A stretch of 64,000 nucleotides of DNA, from assembly GCA_046330935.1 (NCBI GenBank), contig JAXLRU010000006.1, positions 62,001 to 126,000 on the forward strand, written 5' to 3'. The number at the start of each line of letters is the position of its first letter. Within the stretch, counting starts at the first letter, position 1. Below the pieces are notes generated by a model. That model worked only from the letters and a program-made list of their open reading frames with translations, ran no database searches and had not been told where the DNA came from. Shown here piece after piece: positions 32,934-41,920 of this stretch. Position numbers and translations under genes: made by a program. Source of the stretch: JAXLRU01 sp046330935 (lineage in GTDB: Bacteria; Actinomycetota; Actinomycetes; Actinomycetales; Kineosporiaceae).

Positions 32934-34184
32934 TCAGCCCTCGAGCAGCGCCTGGCCCCAGTACTGGCCGGGCTTGACGCCAGGCGGCACCGCGAACAGC
33001 CCGGACCCGGTGTGCTGCAGGTACTCCTGCAGGGCGTCGTTGGCCGACAGCTTCGTCTGCAGCGGCACGTACTGGCTGCGGGGGTCGCGGCAGAAGGCCA
33101 CGAAGAACAGCCCGGCGTCGAGCCGCCCGAGGCCGTCGGAGCCGTCGACGTAGGAGTAGCCCCGGCGCAGGATGCGGTGCCCGCCGTTGGCGTCGGGGTG
33201 GGCCAGGGCGACGTGCGAGCGGGCGGGCAGGGCCTTGACGTCGACGGCGTCGTGCTCGCGGGCGGCACCCAGGGGCGCGCCGACCCGCTTGGTGCGGCCG
33301 GTGACCTGCTCCTGCTCGGTGAGGGAGGTGCGGTCCCACGTCTCGATCCGCATCGCGATCCGGCGCGCGACGAGGTAGGTGCCCCCGTCGATCCAGGACG
33401 GCGCGGAGTCGGCGGCGGCGTCCACCCAGACGTGGCGGGCCAGGCCCTCGGCGTCGTCGCCCGCGATGTTGTTCGTGCCGTCCTTGAACCCGAACAGGTT
33501 GCGGGGGGTCTGCGCCGACGGCGTGGTGGAGGAGGTCTTGCCGAAGCCGAGCTGGCTCCAGCGCACCGACGTCGCCCCGAAGCCGAGGCGGACGAGGTTG
33601 CGCACGGCGTGGACGGCGACCTGCGGGTCGTCGGCGCAGGCCTGGATCACCAGGTCGCCGCCGGTGCGCTCGGGGTCGAGCTTGTCGCCGGGGAAGTGTG
33701 GCAGGTCGACGAGCGCCTGGGGACGCTTGCCCCGCAGCCCGAACCGGTCGGCGCCGTCGCGCTCGAACACCCCGGCCCCGAAGCCGAGGGTGAGGGTCAG
33801 CCGCGACGGCGGCAGGCCCTCGGCCTCGCCGGTGTCGTCCGGCGGGGCCTCGGCGACGCTCGGCTCCGCGCCGGTGCCGACCCCGCGGCCCGCGGTCATC
33901 GCCTCCGCCGCGTCCGTCCACCGCTGCAGCAGCCGGACCAGCTCGCGCCGGTCGGACGTCGTGAGGTCGAGCGCCACGGTGTGCATGCGGTCCTGCACGG
34001 CGGTCGCGATGCCGGCCTGGTGGTCGCCGTGGAAGGGGATGACGCTGCCGAGCGCGGCGGCGTCCTCGCCGTGACCGGAGCGCACGGCCACGCCCGCGGC
34101 GGCCCCGGCGGCGCCCGCCCCCGCGACACCCGCGGCGACGGCGCCCCAGCGCAGCAGCCCGCGGCGGCTCAGCCCGGCGCTCAC
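32934..34184 (-). CDS. efeB: Deferrochelatase/Dyp-type peroxidase EfeB
   Basis: The 416-residue haem peroxidase has a twin-arginine signal (SRRGLLRWGA near residue 6) and a long Ala/Gly hydrophobic region, so it is exported folded through Tat. FGFKDGT near residue 225 is the Dyp signature with the distal Asp, and REHDAVDV near 305 carries the likely proximal His. EfeB takes electrons from or removes iron for EfeO during ferrous iron or haem-iron uptake. The GTG overlaps the efeO stop by four bases. The permease gene efeU is absent from both sides. Confidence 0.93.
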   Translation of the reverse strand: MSAGLSRRGLLRWGAVAAGVAGAGAAGAAAGVAVRSGHGEDAAALGSVIPFHGDHQAGIATAVQDRMHTVALDLTTSDRRELVRLLQRWTDAAEAMTAGRGVGTGAEPSVAEAPPDDTGEAEGLPPSRLTLTLGFGAGVFERDGADRFGLRGKRPQALVDLPHFPGDKLDPERTGGDLVIQACADDPQVAVHAVRNLVRLGFGATSVRWSQLGFGKTSSTTPSAQTPRNLFGFKDGTNNIAGDDAEGLARHVWVDAAADSAPSWIDGGTYLVARRIAMRIETWDRTSLTEQEQVTGRTKRVGAPLGAAREHDAVDVKALPARSHVALAHPDANGGHRILRRGYSYVDGSDGLGRLDAGLFFVAFCRDPRSQYVPLQTKLSANDALQEYLQHTGSGLFAVPPGVKPGQYWGQALLEG

Positions 34185-35347
34185 GCCTTCACCACCGTGG
34201 CGGCGACGCGGGACAGCGGCTCGGCGAGGGCGTCGACGGCGTCGGCCAGCTCCTGCCGCTGCGCAGGGGTGACCTTGTCGTAGGAGACGAAGTCGGCGTT
34301 CTGGCCGTAGCGGGCGAGCAGCGTCTGCAACGCCTCGAAGCGGGAGACGAGGTCGGAGTGCAGCGAGGCGTCCTTCTCGGTGAGCACCGGACCGAGCAGG
34401 TCGACGACCATCCGCGCGCCGTCGACGTTGGCCTGGAAGTCGACGAGGTCGGTGTGACTGAACGCCTCCTCCTCACCGGTGACCTTGCCGGTGGCGACCT
34501 CGTCGAGCAGTTCCTTGGCGCCGTTGGCCATGGAGGTGGGGGTGATCTCGGCGGTGCCGATGCGGCCCACGAGGTCGGTGAGGTCGGTGACCAGCTGCGC
34601 GGCGACGGGCGCGGTGCCCTGCGCGGAGTTCGTCGTCCACAGCGTCTTCTCGATGACGTGCCAGCCGGTCCACTGCTGGCCGGCCTCGAGGTCGGCCTCG
34701 CGCAGGTCGACCTTGGGGTCGACGTCGCCGAACGCCTCGGCGACCGGCTCCATCCGCTCCCACCCGATGCGGCTGGAGGCGTAGAGCTTCTTGGCCTTCG
34801 CGACGTCGCCCGCGGCTAGCGCGGCCTGCAGGTCCTTCGCGCCCGACAGCGACTGCCGGGCCTGCGCCTCGACGTAGGTGCGGTACTTCGCGACGGCCTG
34901 GGCGTGGCGCGGGGCGGCGGATGCGGCGGGCGCGGCCCCGCCCGTGACGGTGAGCGAGGAGTTGATCCCGTCGCCCTTCATGCCGGGCTTGCAGCGCAGC
35001 GTGTAGGTACCCGCGGCCAGCTCGACGGTGAGGTCGACGGAGGTGCTGGGCCCGATGTTCTCGCGCTCGGCGACGATCTAACCGTCGGGGCGCAGCACGT
35101 AGAGCTCGTTGACGTCGGAGCCGGAGTTGGCCACCGAGAACTTGGTGACCCCCGCGGGGACGCTGGCCCGGTCGGCGGCGCACTCGGTGTTCGTCGCCTT
35201 CACGGCCACCGTGGCATCGGCCGGCTCGCCACCGCAGGCGGCGAGGCCACCGGTGAGCGCGAGCGCCCCGAGCACGGCGAGCGACGCTCGGTGGCGACGC
35301 GGCGGGGCGGGGACGGCGTGGGGCACGGCGGGGCGGCGCGGGGACAC
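34181..35347 (-). pseudogene. efeO: EfeO iron-uptake lipoprotein interrupted by an amber codon
   Basis: Read through the stop, this is a complete EfeO: lipobox GGLAAC (Cys38), a cupredoxin-like N-terminal domain (residues about 45-120) and an M75-type C-terminal domain with the metal-binding HxxE in WHVIEKTLW. The codon after ...LYVLRPDG is TAG (35078-35080), in the middle of the cupredoxin domain. A one-base change from CAG would restore it. Downstream, an ATG at 34981 could start a fragment lacking signal and cupredoxin domain. GAGGAG precedes the GTG at 35347. Either the gene is freshly inactivated, the codon is read through, or the base is wrong. Confidence 0.85.
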
Positions 35348-35376
35348 GCGGGGTACTCCTCGGGCTGGTCAGCGTT

Positions 35377-35395
35377 TTAGGTAAGCCTAACCTAT
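35377..35395 (-). promoter_or_regulatory. IdeR/DmdR iron box upstream of efeO
   Basis: TTAGGTAAGCCTAACCTAT on the plus strand is close to the 19-bp IdeR consensus TTAGGTTAGSCTAACCTAA (as remembered). It lies about 30-50 bases before the efeO GTG, where an Fe2+-loaded repressor would shut the promoter. Confidence 0.85.
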
Positions 35396-35488
35396 GCCGA
35401 GTGGCGATCACGGCCGCGGTCGCGTACCCGGCGGTCGCCCGGAACCCGCAGGTGGACGCGGAGACGCCCGCACAGGGACACTGGTGGT

Positions 35489-38074
35489 ATGCCGGTGCCG
35501 TACGACGCGACACCCAGCGCGTCCCCGAGCACCCAGGTGCCGCTCGAGGCCCACGCGCCGCCTCGCACACCCTCCCACCCCATCACTTTCCGTGACGGTT
35601 CCGCCACCGCCCGGGAGACGAAGGCCCTGATGCGGCGCCGCCCCCGGCGCGCGCTTCCCTACTCGGCGGAGGGGCGGCTCCGGCTCGTCCAGGCCGCCCT
35701 CGTCGTGATCGCGGCGACCACCGCCGCCCTGCCCGACGGCCCCCTGTCGCTGCTGCGCCGCGCGGTGCTGCTGCCCGCCGTCCCCGCACTCACGACGGTC
35801 CTGTGCCTGGGCGCGGCCCGCCGCCACGGCGGCCCCGTCGCCCGGGACGCGCGCGCCGGTTGGACGCTGCTGGCCGCCGCGAGCGCCGTCGCCACGACCG
35901 CCGCCGTGCTCGCGGCCGCCACCGGCGCCCGTGGCCGCGACCTGCCGCCGTGGGACCTGGTGGACGGGCTGCAACTGCTCTTCTACCCCCTCACCGCGGT
36001 GGGCGTGTGGATCCTCCTGCGCTCCCGCACGCCCCGCTGGCTGCCCACCATGTGGTGGGACGGCGCGGCCGTGGCGCTCGCCGTCCTCGCCCTCGGCCTC
36101 GGCGCCGTCAGCGTGCTCGCCGTCACCCCGTCGGGGCTGCCGTGGGTGGCAGGCGTCGACGGCCACCCCGGCCACCTCGCGCTCGGCCTCGGGTACCCCC
36201 TGGCCGACGTCCTGGGCCTGGCGGCGGTCCTCGGTGCCGCCGCGGTCATCCGCACCCGGGCGTCGGCGATCCTGTGGTGGCTGGCCGCCGGGGTGGCCCT
36301 GCTGCTGCTGTCCGACATCGCCGCGTGCGCGCTGGCACAGCGCGAGGCCGGCGCGGCCGCCTCCGCCGGCAGCCTCGGCCTCGTCGAGGTGGGCTGGGCG
36401 CTGGCGTCGGTCGCCGTCGGGCTGGCCGTGCCCACCCCTGCCCGCGACCGCCGCCGTGCGCCCCGCGCGGGGCAGGCGTTCAACACCGCGCTCACCGACA
36501 CCCCGGCCATGGGCCTGCGCCCGCTGGTGGTGGAGGACGGCGCCGGCGCCCGGCGCGCCCGCCTCGCCGAGCGCGCTCGGACCGGCGCGCTGCCCACCGC
36601 CGCCGTCCTGTCGTGCCTGCTGATCGTGGCCGTCGCCCTGATCGCGCGGCCCGTCACCCCGTGGGTGACGCTGCCCGCGCTGACGTGCGTGGCCGTCGGC
36701 CTGTTCCGGCTCGGCACCACGCTGTGGACCGAGCGCGGCGGCGCCCAGGCGCATCTGCAGGGCCTCACCGACGACGTCACCGGCCTGGCCAACCGCCGCG
36801 CCGTGACCGAGGTGCTCACCGCCGAGGCCCTCGGCACCGATCCCCTGCCGTGGGACGCCGACGGCGAGCTGCTGGTGCCCGACGGCGACGACCGCGTCGC
36901 GCTGCTCCTGGCCGACCTCGACCGGTTCAAGGACGTCAACGACGCCCTCGGCCACGAGGCCGGCGACCAGCTCCTCGCCGCGGTAGGCGAGCGGCTGTCG
37001 ACCGTGCTCCGCCGCAACCAGATGCTCGCCCGGCTGGGCGGCGACGAGTTCGCCGTCGTCCTGCCCGGGGCGGGGGCCGATTCGGCGGTGCGCATCGCGC
37101 AGGCACTGCGGCAGTCGCTGGGCGCGCCGTTCGTCATCGGCGGCAACCGGCTGCACGTGCAGGCGAGCATCGGCGTGGCCGCCGCGCGGCTGACCCGCGA
37201 CGAGCCCGCCGACCTGCTGCGCCAGGCCGACGTCGCCATGTACGCGGCCAAGCGGACCATCGGCGGGATCGCCACCTACGACGCCGACGGCGACCACCAC
37301 GGGCCCGACCGCCTGCGCCGCATCGACGAGCTGCGCAAGGCCCTCGACCACGGCGACCTCGAGGTCCACGTGCAGCCGCAGGTCGACCTCCGCACCGGCC
37401 GGATCGTCGGCGTCGAGGCGCTGGCCCGCTGGCGCCACCCCGTCGACGGCGTGCTCCTCCCCCAGGCGTTCCTGCCGCTGGCCGCCCAGACCGGCCTCGT
37501 GCGGCCCGTCGCCCGCCTGATGCTCGACTCCGCCCTGGCCGCCTGCGGCACGTGGTGGTGGGCCGGGCACCACATCCCCGTCGCCGTGAACCTCACCGCC
37601 GACGACCTCGCCGACGGCGGGGCCGGCACCCGCGTCGAGGAGGCACTCGCCCGCCACGGGCTGCCCGGCAAGGCCCTGCACCTGGAGATCACCGAGGAGG
37701 CGATGCTCGCCGACCGCACGCGCACCGCCGCGCTCCTGCAGCGCTGGCGGGCCCTCGGCGTCCGCGTGGCGATGGACGACTACGGCACCGGCTACTCCTC
37801 CCTGGCGTACCTGCGCGAGCTGCCCCTCGACGTCCTCAAGATCGACCAGGTCTTCGTGCGCGACCTGCATCGCCGCACCACCACCACGATCGTCCGCCAC
37901 ACCGTCGCGATGGCCCACGGCCTCGGCCTGCGCGTCGTCGCCGAGGGGATCGAGGACGAGACCACCGTGCGGGCGCTCGCCGACCTGCAGGTCGACGTCG
38001 GGCAGGGGCTGTTCTTCGGCGGCGCCGTCACGCCCCAGGAGTTCCTCGCCCGCCTGCCCGCCGCGCAGGTCTGA
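35489..38074 (+). CDS. Membrane GGDEF-EAL protein (cyclic-di-GMP turnover)
   Basis: 861 residues. The first half has about eight to ten membrane helices, some in a MASE-like sensory array. A GGDEF domain follows at about residues 425-595 with an intact LGGDEFA near 517, then an EAL domain at about 610-855 with VGVEALARW near 640 and DDYGTGYSSLAYL. Both active sites look complete, so it could make and break cyclic-di-GMP. The RxxD inhibitory site normally five residues before GGDEF is absent. The ATG at 35489 lacks a clear ribosome site; a later ATG at 35627 is possible. It is divergent from the iron operon. Confidence 0.9.
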   Translation: MPVPYDATPSASPSTQVPLEAHAPPRTPSHPITFRDGSATARETKALMRRRPRRALPYSAEGRLRLVQAALVVIAATTAALPDGPLSLLRRAVLLPAVPALTTVLCLGAARRHGGPVARDARAGWTLLAAASAVATTAAVLAAATGARGRDLPPWDLVDGLQLLFYPLTAVGVWILLRSRTPRWLPTMWWDGAAVALAVLALGLGAVSVLAVTPSGLPWVAGVDGHPGHLALGLGYPLADVLGLAAVLGAAAVIRTRASAILWWLAAGVALLLLSDIAACALAQREAGAAASAGSLGLVEVGWALASVAVGLAVPTPARDRRRAPRAGQAFNTALTDTPAMGLRPLVVEDGAGARRARLAERARTGALPTAAVLSCLLIVAVALIARPVTPWVTLPALTCVAVGLFRLGTTLWTERGGAQAHLQGLTDDVTGLANRRAVTEVLTAEALGTDPLPWDADGELLVPDGDDRVALLLADLDRFKDVNDALGHEAGDQLLAAVGERLSTVLRRNQMLARLGGDEFAVVLPGAGADSAVRIAQALRQSLGAPFVIGGNRLHVQASIGVAAARLTRDEPADLLRQADVAMYAAKRTIGGIATYDADGDHHGPDRLRRIDELRKALDHGDLEVHVQPQVDLRTGRIVGVEALARWRHPVDGVLLPQAFLPLAAQTGLVRPVARLMLDSALAACGTWWWAGHHIPVAVNLTADDLADGGAGTRVEEALARHGLPGKALHLEITEEAMLADRTRTAALLQRWRALGVRVAMDDYGTGYSSLAYLRELPLDVLKIDQVFVRDLHRRTTTTIVRHTVAMAHGLGLRVVAEGIEDETTVRALADLQVDVGQGLFFGGAVTPQEFLARLPAAQV

Positions 38075-38089
38075 GGCCGCGCCCGCTCC

Positions 38090-38095
38090 TAGGCT
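38090..38095 (+). promoter_or_regulatory. Leaderless -10 element of the VOC gene
   Basis: TAGGCT seven bases before the ATG at 38103. Confidence 0.6.
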
Positions 38096-38102
38096 GGCGG
38101 GC

Positions 38103-38825
38103 ATGTACCTGGAGAACCTCGTCGTCGACGCCGTCGACCCGCGCTCGCTCGGGCGGTTCTGGGAGGCGGCGCTGGGCACGCAACAGCTCACGGACGACGC
38201 CGGCGGCTACGAGACGCGGCTGGCCGTCCAGGGCGGCCCCGTGCTCGACCTGTGCTTCCAGCCGGCCGCCGGGCCGCCGCCCGCCTCGCCGCGGCTGCAC
38301 CTGGACCTGCTCGGCGGCGAGCAGCAGGGCGAGATCGTGGCGCGGCTGCTCGACCTCGGCGCCCGCCACCTCGACATCGGCCAGGGATCGGTGCCGTGGG
38401 TCGTGCTCGCCGACCCCGAGGGCAACCCGTTCTGCGTGATGGAGGCCCGGCCCGCCTACTCCGGCACCGGGCCGATCGCCGCCCTGCCGCTGGACTCCGC
38501 CGATCCGGCGCGCGACCACGCCTTCTGGGCGTGGCTGACGGGCTGGACGCCGACCGAGGGCGTCGGGCTGCACTCGCTGCGCCACCCCACGGGCCGCGGG
38601 CCGCTGCTCGAGCTGTGCCCCGAGCCCGTCGCGAAGGGTGCCGACAAGAACCGGGTGCACCTCGACGTCCGGCTCGAGAGCGACGACGACGCGGACGCCG
38701 TCGCGGCCGGGATTCTGGAGCGGGGGGGCCGTGAGCTGCACCCCGACTGGGGCACGCTGCCCTGGCGGGTGTTCACCGACCCCTCCGGCAACGAGTTCTG
38801 CGTGCTGCCCGCCTCGACGCACTGA
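38103..38825 (+). CDS. VOC-family (glyoxalase-like) protein, two domains
   Basis: A 240-residue protein with two similar vicinal-oxygen-chelate halves. Both carry a closing pattern of the type WVVLADPEGNPFCVME (first half, near residue 105) and WRVFTDPSGNEFCVLP (second half, near 230), and both have an L-x-D-V/L strand before it. Members of this Glyoxalase_6-like group are mostly uncharacterised. The metal ligands cannot be assigned firmly. The message is probably leaderless. Confidence 0.85.
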   Translation: MYLENLVVDAVDPRSLGRFWEAALGTQQLTDDAGGYETRLAVQGGPVLDLCFQPAAGPPPASPRLHLDLLGGEQQGEIVARLLDLGARHLDIGQGSVPWVVLADPEGNPFCVMEARPAYSGTGPIAALPLDSADPARDHAFWAWLTGWTPTEGVGLHSLRHPTGRGPLLELCPEPVAKGADKNRVHLDVRLESDDDADAVAAGILERGGRELHPDWGTLPWRVFTDPSGNEFCVLPASTH

Positions 38826-38865
38826 TCGGGAGCCACGGCGTCCGGGAGTTCGCGTCCGAGGGGCC

Positions 38866-39255
38866 TCAGCCGAGCGTGCCGTCGACGTAGAACCAACTCC
38901 CGCCGCGCCGGACGAACCGGCTGTCCTCGCGGAGCACCCCCGGCTGCCCGGCCTCGGTCCACCGGGCGACGAACTGGACGCGGCCGACGTCGCCGTCCTC
39001 GCTGCTCGCGACGACCTCGAGCCCGGCCCACTCCAGGGCCGGGTCGATCTCCACGCGCCGAGGGCGGGTCGAGACGTCCCAGGTGGCCAGCAGCCAGTCG
39101 GCCCGGCCCGTGGCGTACGCCGTGTACCGCGAGCGCATCAGGCTCTCGGGATCGGGCGGGGGCGTCGCCGGGTCGTCGAGGTAGCGGCCGCAGCAACGGT
39201 CGTAGGTGAGCACGCCGAGGGCTCCGGGGCGCCCGCACGGGCAGGGGGTCGTCAC
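38866..39255 (-). CDS. YchJ/UPF0225-family SEC-C motif protein
   Basis: 129 residues. The Cys-rich start CPCGRPGALGVLTYDRCCG fits the SEC-C zinc motif, and LMRSRYTAYATGRADWLLATW near residue 40 is the conserved YchJ core. The second half forms the NTF2-like fold with FVARWTEAG. Biological role is not established. The GTG start lies seven bases after a TAGGCT hexamer. Confidence 0.9.
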   Translation of the reverse strand: MTTPCPCGRPGALGVLTYDRCCGRYLDDPATPPPDPESLMRSRYTAYATGRADWLLATWDVSTRPRRVEIDPALEWAGLEVVASSEDGDVGRVQFVARWTEAGQPGVLREDSRFVRRGGSWFYVDGTLG

Positions 39256-39262
39256 GGGGGCG

Positions 39263-39268
39263 AGCCTA
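39263..39268 (-). promoter_or_regulatory. Leaderless -10 element of the YchJ gene
   Basis: TAGGCT on the minus strand, seven bases before the GTG at 39255. Confidence 0.6.
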
Positions 39269-39269
39269 G

Positions 39270-39536
39270 TCAGGTGTGGTAGGCGTCCCGGCGATGGCGG
39301 ACCGTCTCCACGACGACGATCTGACGGTCGTCGTCGATCCGGTAGAGGACGCGGTACTCACCCCTGCGCGCCGAATGCAGATGGTCCTGCGGAGCCAGCA
39401 GGCGCTTGCCCACGCGGTGAGGTGCTTCGCTCAGGGCACCGGCGAGAAACTCCAGCGCGGCCGCGGCCACAGCTTCGGGCAGGGTCTCGGTGAGGGCGCG
39501 CCGGGCTGCCGGGCGCAGGACGATGCCGTAGCTCAT
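39270..39536 (-). CDS. RelE/ParE-family toxin
   Basis: An 88-residue basic protein with the RelE fold: LRPAARRALTETLPEAVAAAAL at the start, then HSARRGEYRVLYRIDDDRQIVVVETVRHRRDAY, where Arg and His residues of the mRNA-interferase site lie (quoted region near residues 54-86). Its ATG overlaps the antitoxin stop by four bases. As a pair they form a type II toxin-antitoxin module, toxin second. Confidence 0.88.
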   Translation of the reverse strand: MSYGIVLRPAARRALTETLPEAVAAAALEFLAGALSEAPHRVGKRLLAPQDHLHSARRGEYRVLYRIDDDRQIVVVETVRHRRDAYHT

Positions 39537-39802
39537 GTGCGGCGGCGAGCCTCGAACTCCGCACGCACCTGGTCCAGCGAGAACGACTCGTTGGTGGCCG
39601 CGTTCTCGGCCAGGTCGGCGAGCACGGCAGGGTCGGACAGGACGGCCAGGGTCTCCTCGAGCCGCTCCCAGTCCTCCACCGACACCAGGAGGGCCGCGGG
39701 GCGACCGTTGCGGGTGATGACGACCCGCTCATGGGTGGACTCCACGCTGTCGACGAAGCGCGACAGGTTGGCTTTCACATGCGCCAGACTCTCGATCGTC
39801 AT
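39533..39802 (-). CDS. Phd/YefM-family antitoxin
   Basis: An 89-residue antitoxin. VKANLSRFVDSVESTHERVVITRNGRPAALLVS is the Phd/YefM core that binds the operator DNA (residues about 10-42); the acidic, likely disordered tail that covers the toxin follows. The ATG lies seven bases after a TACAAT hexamer, so transcription should begin at or next to the A of ATG. Autoregulation is expected for the family. Confidence 0.88.
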   Translation of the reverse strand: MTIESLAHVKANLSRFVDSVESTHERVVITRNGRPAALLVSVEDWERLEETLAVLSDPAVLADLAENAATNESFSLDQVRAEFEARRRT

Positions 39803-39809
39803 GACCAGG

Positions 39810-39815
39810 ATTGTA
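39810..39815 (-). promoter_or_regulatory. Leaderless -10 element of the toxin-antitoxin operon
   Basis: A near-consensus TACAAT on the minus strand, seven bases before the antitoxin ATG. Confidence 0.65.
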
Positions 39816-39874
39816 GTTCGCCCGACGCGGAAAGCACTAGGCCGGGACGGGGCGGACACGTCAGGGTGGGCGGC

Positions 39875-40186
39875 GTGATCCTCGAACACGCGCGGCTGTC
39901 GGTGCGCCCGGGCCGGGCCGACGAGTTCGAAACGGCCTTCGCCGAGGCGACAACGATCATCGCCGGGATGCGCGGCTTCCGGACGCTGCGCTTGTCGCGC
40001 TGCCTGGAACGGCCCGACACCTACCTTCTGCTCGTGGAGTGGGACACCCTCGCCGACCACACCGAGGGCTTCCGCGGCTCGCCCGAGTACCAGCGCTGGC
40101 GTGCGCTGCTGCACCACTTCTACGACCCGTTCCCGACGGTCGAGCACTACGCCGACGTGCTCACCCAGCAGCCGCCGACCCCCTGA
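39875..40186 (+). CDS. ABM-fold (antibiotic biosynthesis monooxygenase-like) protein
   Basis: 103 residues forming one ferredoxin-like ABM barrel: LSVRPGRADEFETAFAEA, MRGFRTLRLSRCLERPDTY and LLLVEWDTLADHTEGFRGS. AGGG precedes the GTG at 39875. Its stop codon lies inside the 5-bp target duplication (CTGAG) of the IS1380 element, so the insertion left the protein intact. Substrate unknown. Confidence 0.82.
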   Translation: MILEHARLSVRPGRADEFETAFAEATTIIAGMRGFRTLRLSRCLERPDTYLLLVEWDTLADHTEGFRGSPEYQRWRALLHHFYDPFPTVEHYADVLTQQPPTP

Positions 40187-40187
40187 G

Positions 40188-41845
40188 CCCGGATCCACCG
40201 TTGATCATGGGTGCCGATCCGGCTGTGGACGCACGAATGCCCTTCTGAGCTGGGATCATGGGACTTGTCGAAGGTTCCAGATCCACCAGCAGAAGGGCAC
40301 CCGTGAGATGCAACTGTCTCATGACCCGTTCCGGGTCTCCGCGGTCTTTGACGACCCGAATCTCGTGTCCTGCGCCGGGCTGGCCCCGGTGGTCGCCCTG
40401 GCCGACCGGGCGGGTCTGCGCCGCCTGGTCGCCGAGACGGTGACGGTGTCCGGGGACGGCGCCGCGAACGCCCCGGCGAAGGTCGCCGCGCTGGTCGCGG
40501 GGATGGTCGCCGGCGCGGACTCCATCGACGACATGGGCCTGCTGCGCCACGGCGGGATGGCCAGGTTGTTCACCGGGATCCGCGCCCCGTCCACGTTGGG
40601 CACCTTCCTGCGCACGTTCGCGTTCGGGCACGTACGCCAGCTCGACGCGGTCGCCGCCCGGGTCCTGGCGGGCCTGGCTCGGTGCACGCCGCTGCTGCCC
40701 GGCGCCGACCAGGTCGCCTACGTCGACATCGATGACACGGTCCGGGCCACCCACGGGTATGCCAAGCAGGGCGCCGGCTACGGCTACTCCAAGGTCAAAG
40801 GCCTGAACGTGCTGCTGGCGACCATCTCCACCCCACTGGCCGCACCCGTGATCGCGGCCACGCGGTTGCGGAAGGGATCGGTGAACTCGGTCCGCGGAGC
40901 GGCCCGGCTGGTCGCCGACGCCCTGGTCACCGCCCGCTCGGCGGGCGCCGATCCGCGCAAGGGGACGCTGGTCATCCTGCGCGCGGACAGCGCCTACTAC
41001 GGCGCCGACGTCATCGCCGCCGCCCGCCGGCACGGGGCGAAGTTCTCCGTCACCGCGCGGATGAACCCGACCGTGAAGGCCGCGATCGCCGCGATCCCCG
41101 AAACCTCCTGGACCGCCATCCACTACCCCAACGCGTTCACCGACCCCGGCACCGGCGACCTCGTCTCCGATGCCGAGGTCGCCGAGGTTCCGGTGTTCAC
41201 CGCGTTCACCTCCCGCCCGAAACGCCAGCAGGTCACTGCCCGGCTGATCGTGCGGCGGGTCAAGCGCCTCAACCCCGAAGCCGCTGCAGGACAGGACGAA
41301 CTGTTCGCCGTCCACCGTCATCACGCGGTGTTCACCGACTCACCCGCCTCGATGCTCGAGGCCGAGGCCGCCCACCGCGCGCACGCGATCGTCGAGCAGG
41401 TCATCGCCGACCTCAAGAACGGACCCCTGGCGCACCTGCCGTCGGGGAAGTTCACCGCGAACGCGGCCTGGCTGGTGCTCGCCGCGATCGCGCACAACCT
41501 GCTACGCGCCGCCGGCGCGGTGGCCGGCAGCCTGCACGCCAAGACCACGACCGCGACCCTGCGGGCCAGGCTCGTCGCCGTCCCGGCCCGGATCGCCCGC
41601 TCCGCACGACGCCTGACCCTGCACCTTCCCACCAGTTGGCCCTGGCGCACCGGCTGGCAGCGCCTGGCCACCGCCGTCATGATCACTTGACCCGTGGTTG
41701 TGACCCGTCCACCGCCCGGCAGGGCCCGACACCGATTTCACAGTGGAAAACCGGCGCAGAGCCGGGAAACCCGCACGCCCGCCGGCACGAAGAAGATCAG
41801 CGAACCGACGCGAAGGGCCTACCGAATCACGTCGGTGGATCCGGG
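40188..41845 (+). mobile_element. IS1380-family insertion sequence, complete
   Basis: Ends are perfect 13-bp inverted repeats CCCGGATCCACCG (40188-40200) and CGGTGGATCCGGG (41833-41845). CTGAG flanks both ends (40183-40187 and 41846-41850) as a 5-bp target duplication. The only gene is an intact transposase; about 140 bases of non-coding DNA follow it. The perfect repeats and duplication point to recent movement. Confidence 0.9.
40308..41690 (+). CDS. IS1380-family DDE transposase
   Basis: A 460-residue transposase with the DDE triad: Asp in VAYVDIDDTVRATHGYAKQG near residue 145, Asp in LRADSAYYGADVI near 225, and Glu in IVEQVIADLKNGPLAHLPS near 370 (positions approximate). The full length equals normal family members and no frame break is seen. 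The ATG at 40308 follows a GAGA; longer in-frame extensions reach into the ABM gene and are rejected. Confidence 0.93.
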   Translation: MQLSHDPFRVSAVFDDPNLVSCAGLAPVVALADRAGLRRLVAETVTVSGDGAANAPAKVAALVAGMVAGADSIDDMGLLRHGGMARLFTGIRAPSTLGTFLRTFAFGHVRQLDAVAARVLAGLARCTPLLPGADQVAYVDIDDTVRATHGYAKQGAGYGYSKVKGLNVLLATISTPLAAPVIAATRLRKGSVNSVRGAARLVADALVTARSAGADPRKGTLVILRADSAYYGADVIAAARRHGAKFSVTARMNPTVKAAIAAIPETSWTAIHYPNAFTDPGTGDLVSDAEVAEVPVFTAFTSRPKRQQVTARLIVRRVKRLNPEAAAGQDELFAVHRHHAVFTDSPASMLEAEAAHRAHAIVEQVIADLKNGPLAHLPSGKFTANAAWLVLAAIAHNLLRAAGAVAGSLHAKTTTATLRARLVAVPARIARSARRLTLHLPTSWPWRTGWQRLATAVMIT

Positions 41846-41908
41846 CTGAGGGGACGCCGCCGACGCCGGGTGCGGCCGACGTCCCGGGAGTCCTCGGCCG
41901 GGGGCGGT

Positions 41909-41914
41909 TAGCCT
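41909..41914 (+). promoter_or_regulatory. Leaderless -10 element of pta
   Basis: TAGCCT six bases before the GTG at 41921. It lies 60 bases beyond the insertion sequence, so the promoter core is undisturbed. Confidence 0.6.
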
Positions 41915-41920
41915 GGCTCC

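Noticed and set aside
34181..34981. Stand-alone EfeM-type (M75-only) protein starting at 34981
   Set aside because: The upstream sequence keeps a full signal peptide and most of the cupredoxin domain in the same frame, so a nonsense-interrupted efeO explains the data better, although expression of the fragment is possible.
40101..40307. N-terminal extension of the transposase
   Set aside because: It overlaps the ABM gene and the left IS end; the ATG at 40308 gives the normal family length.
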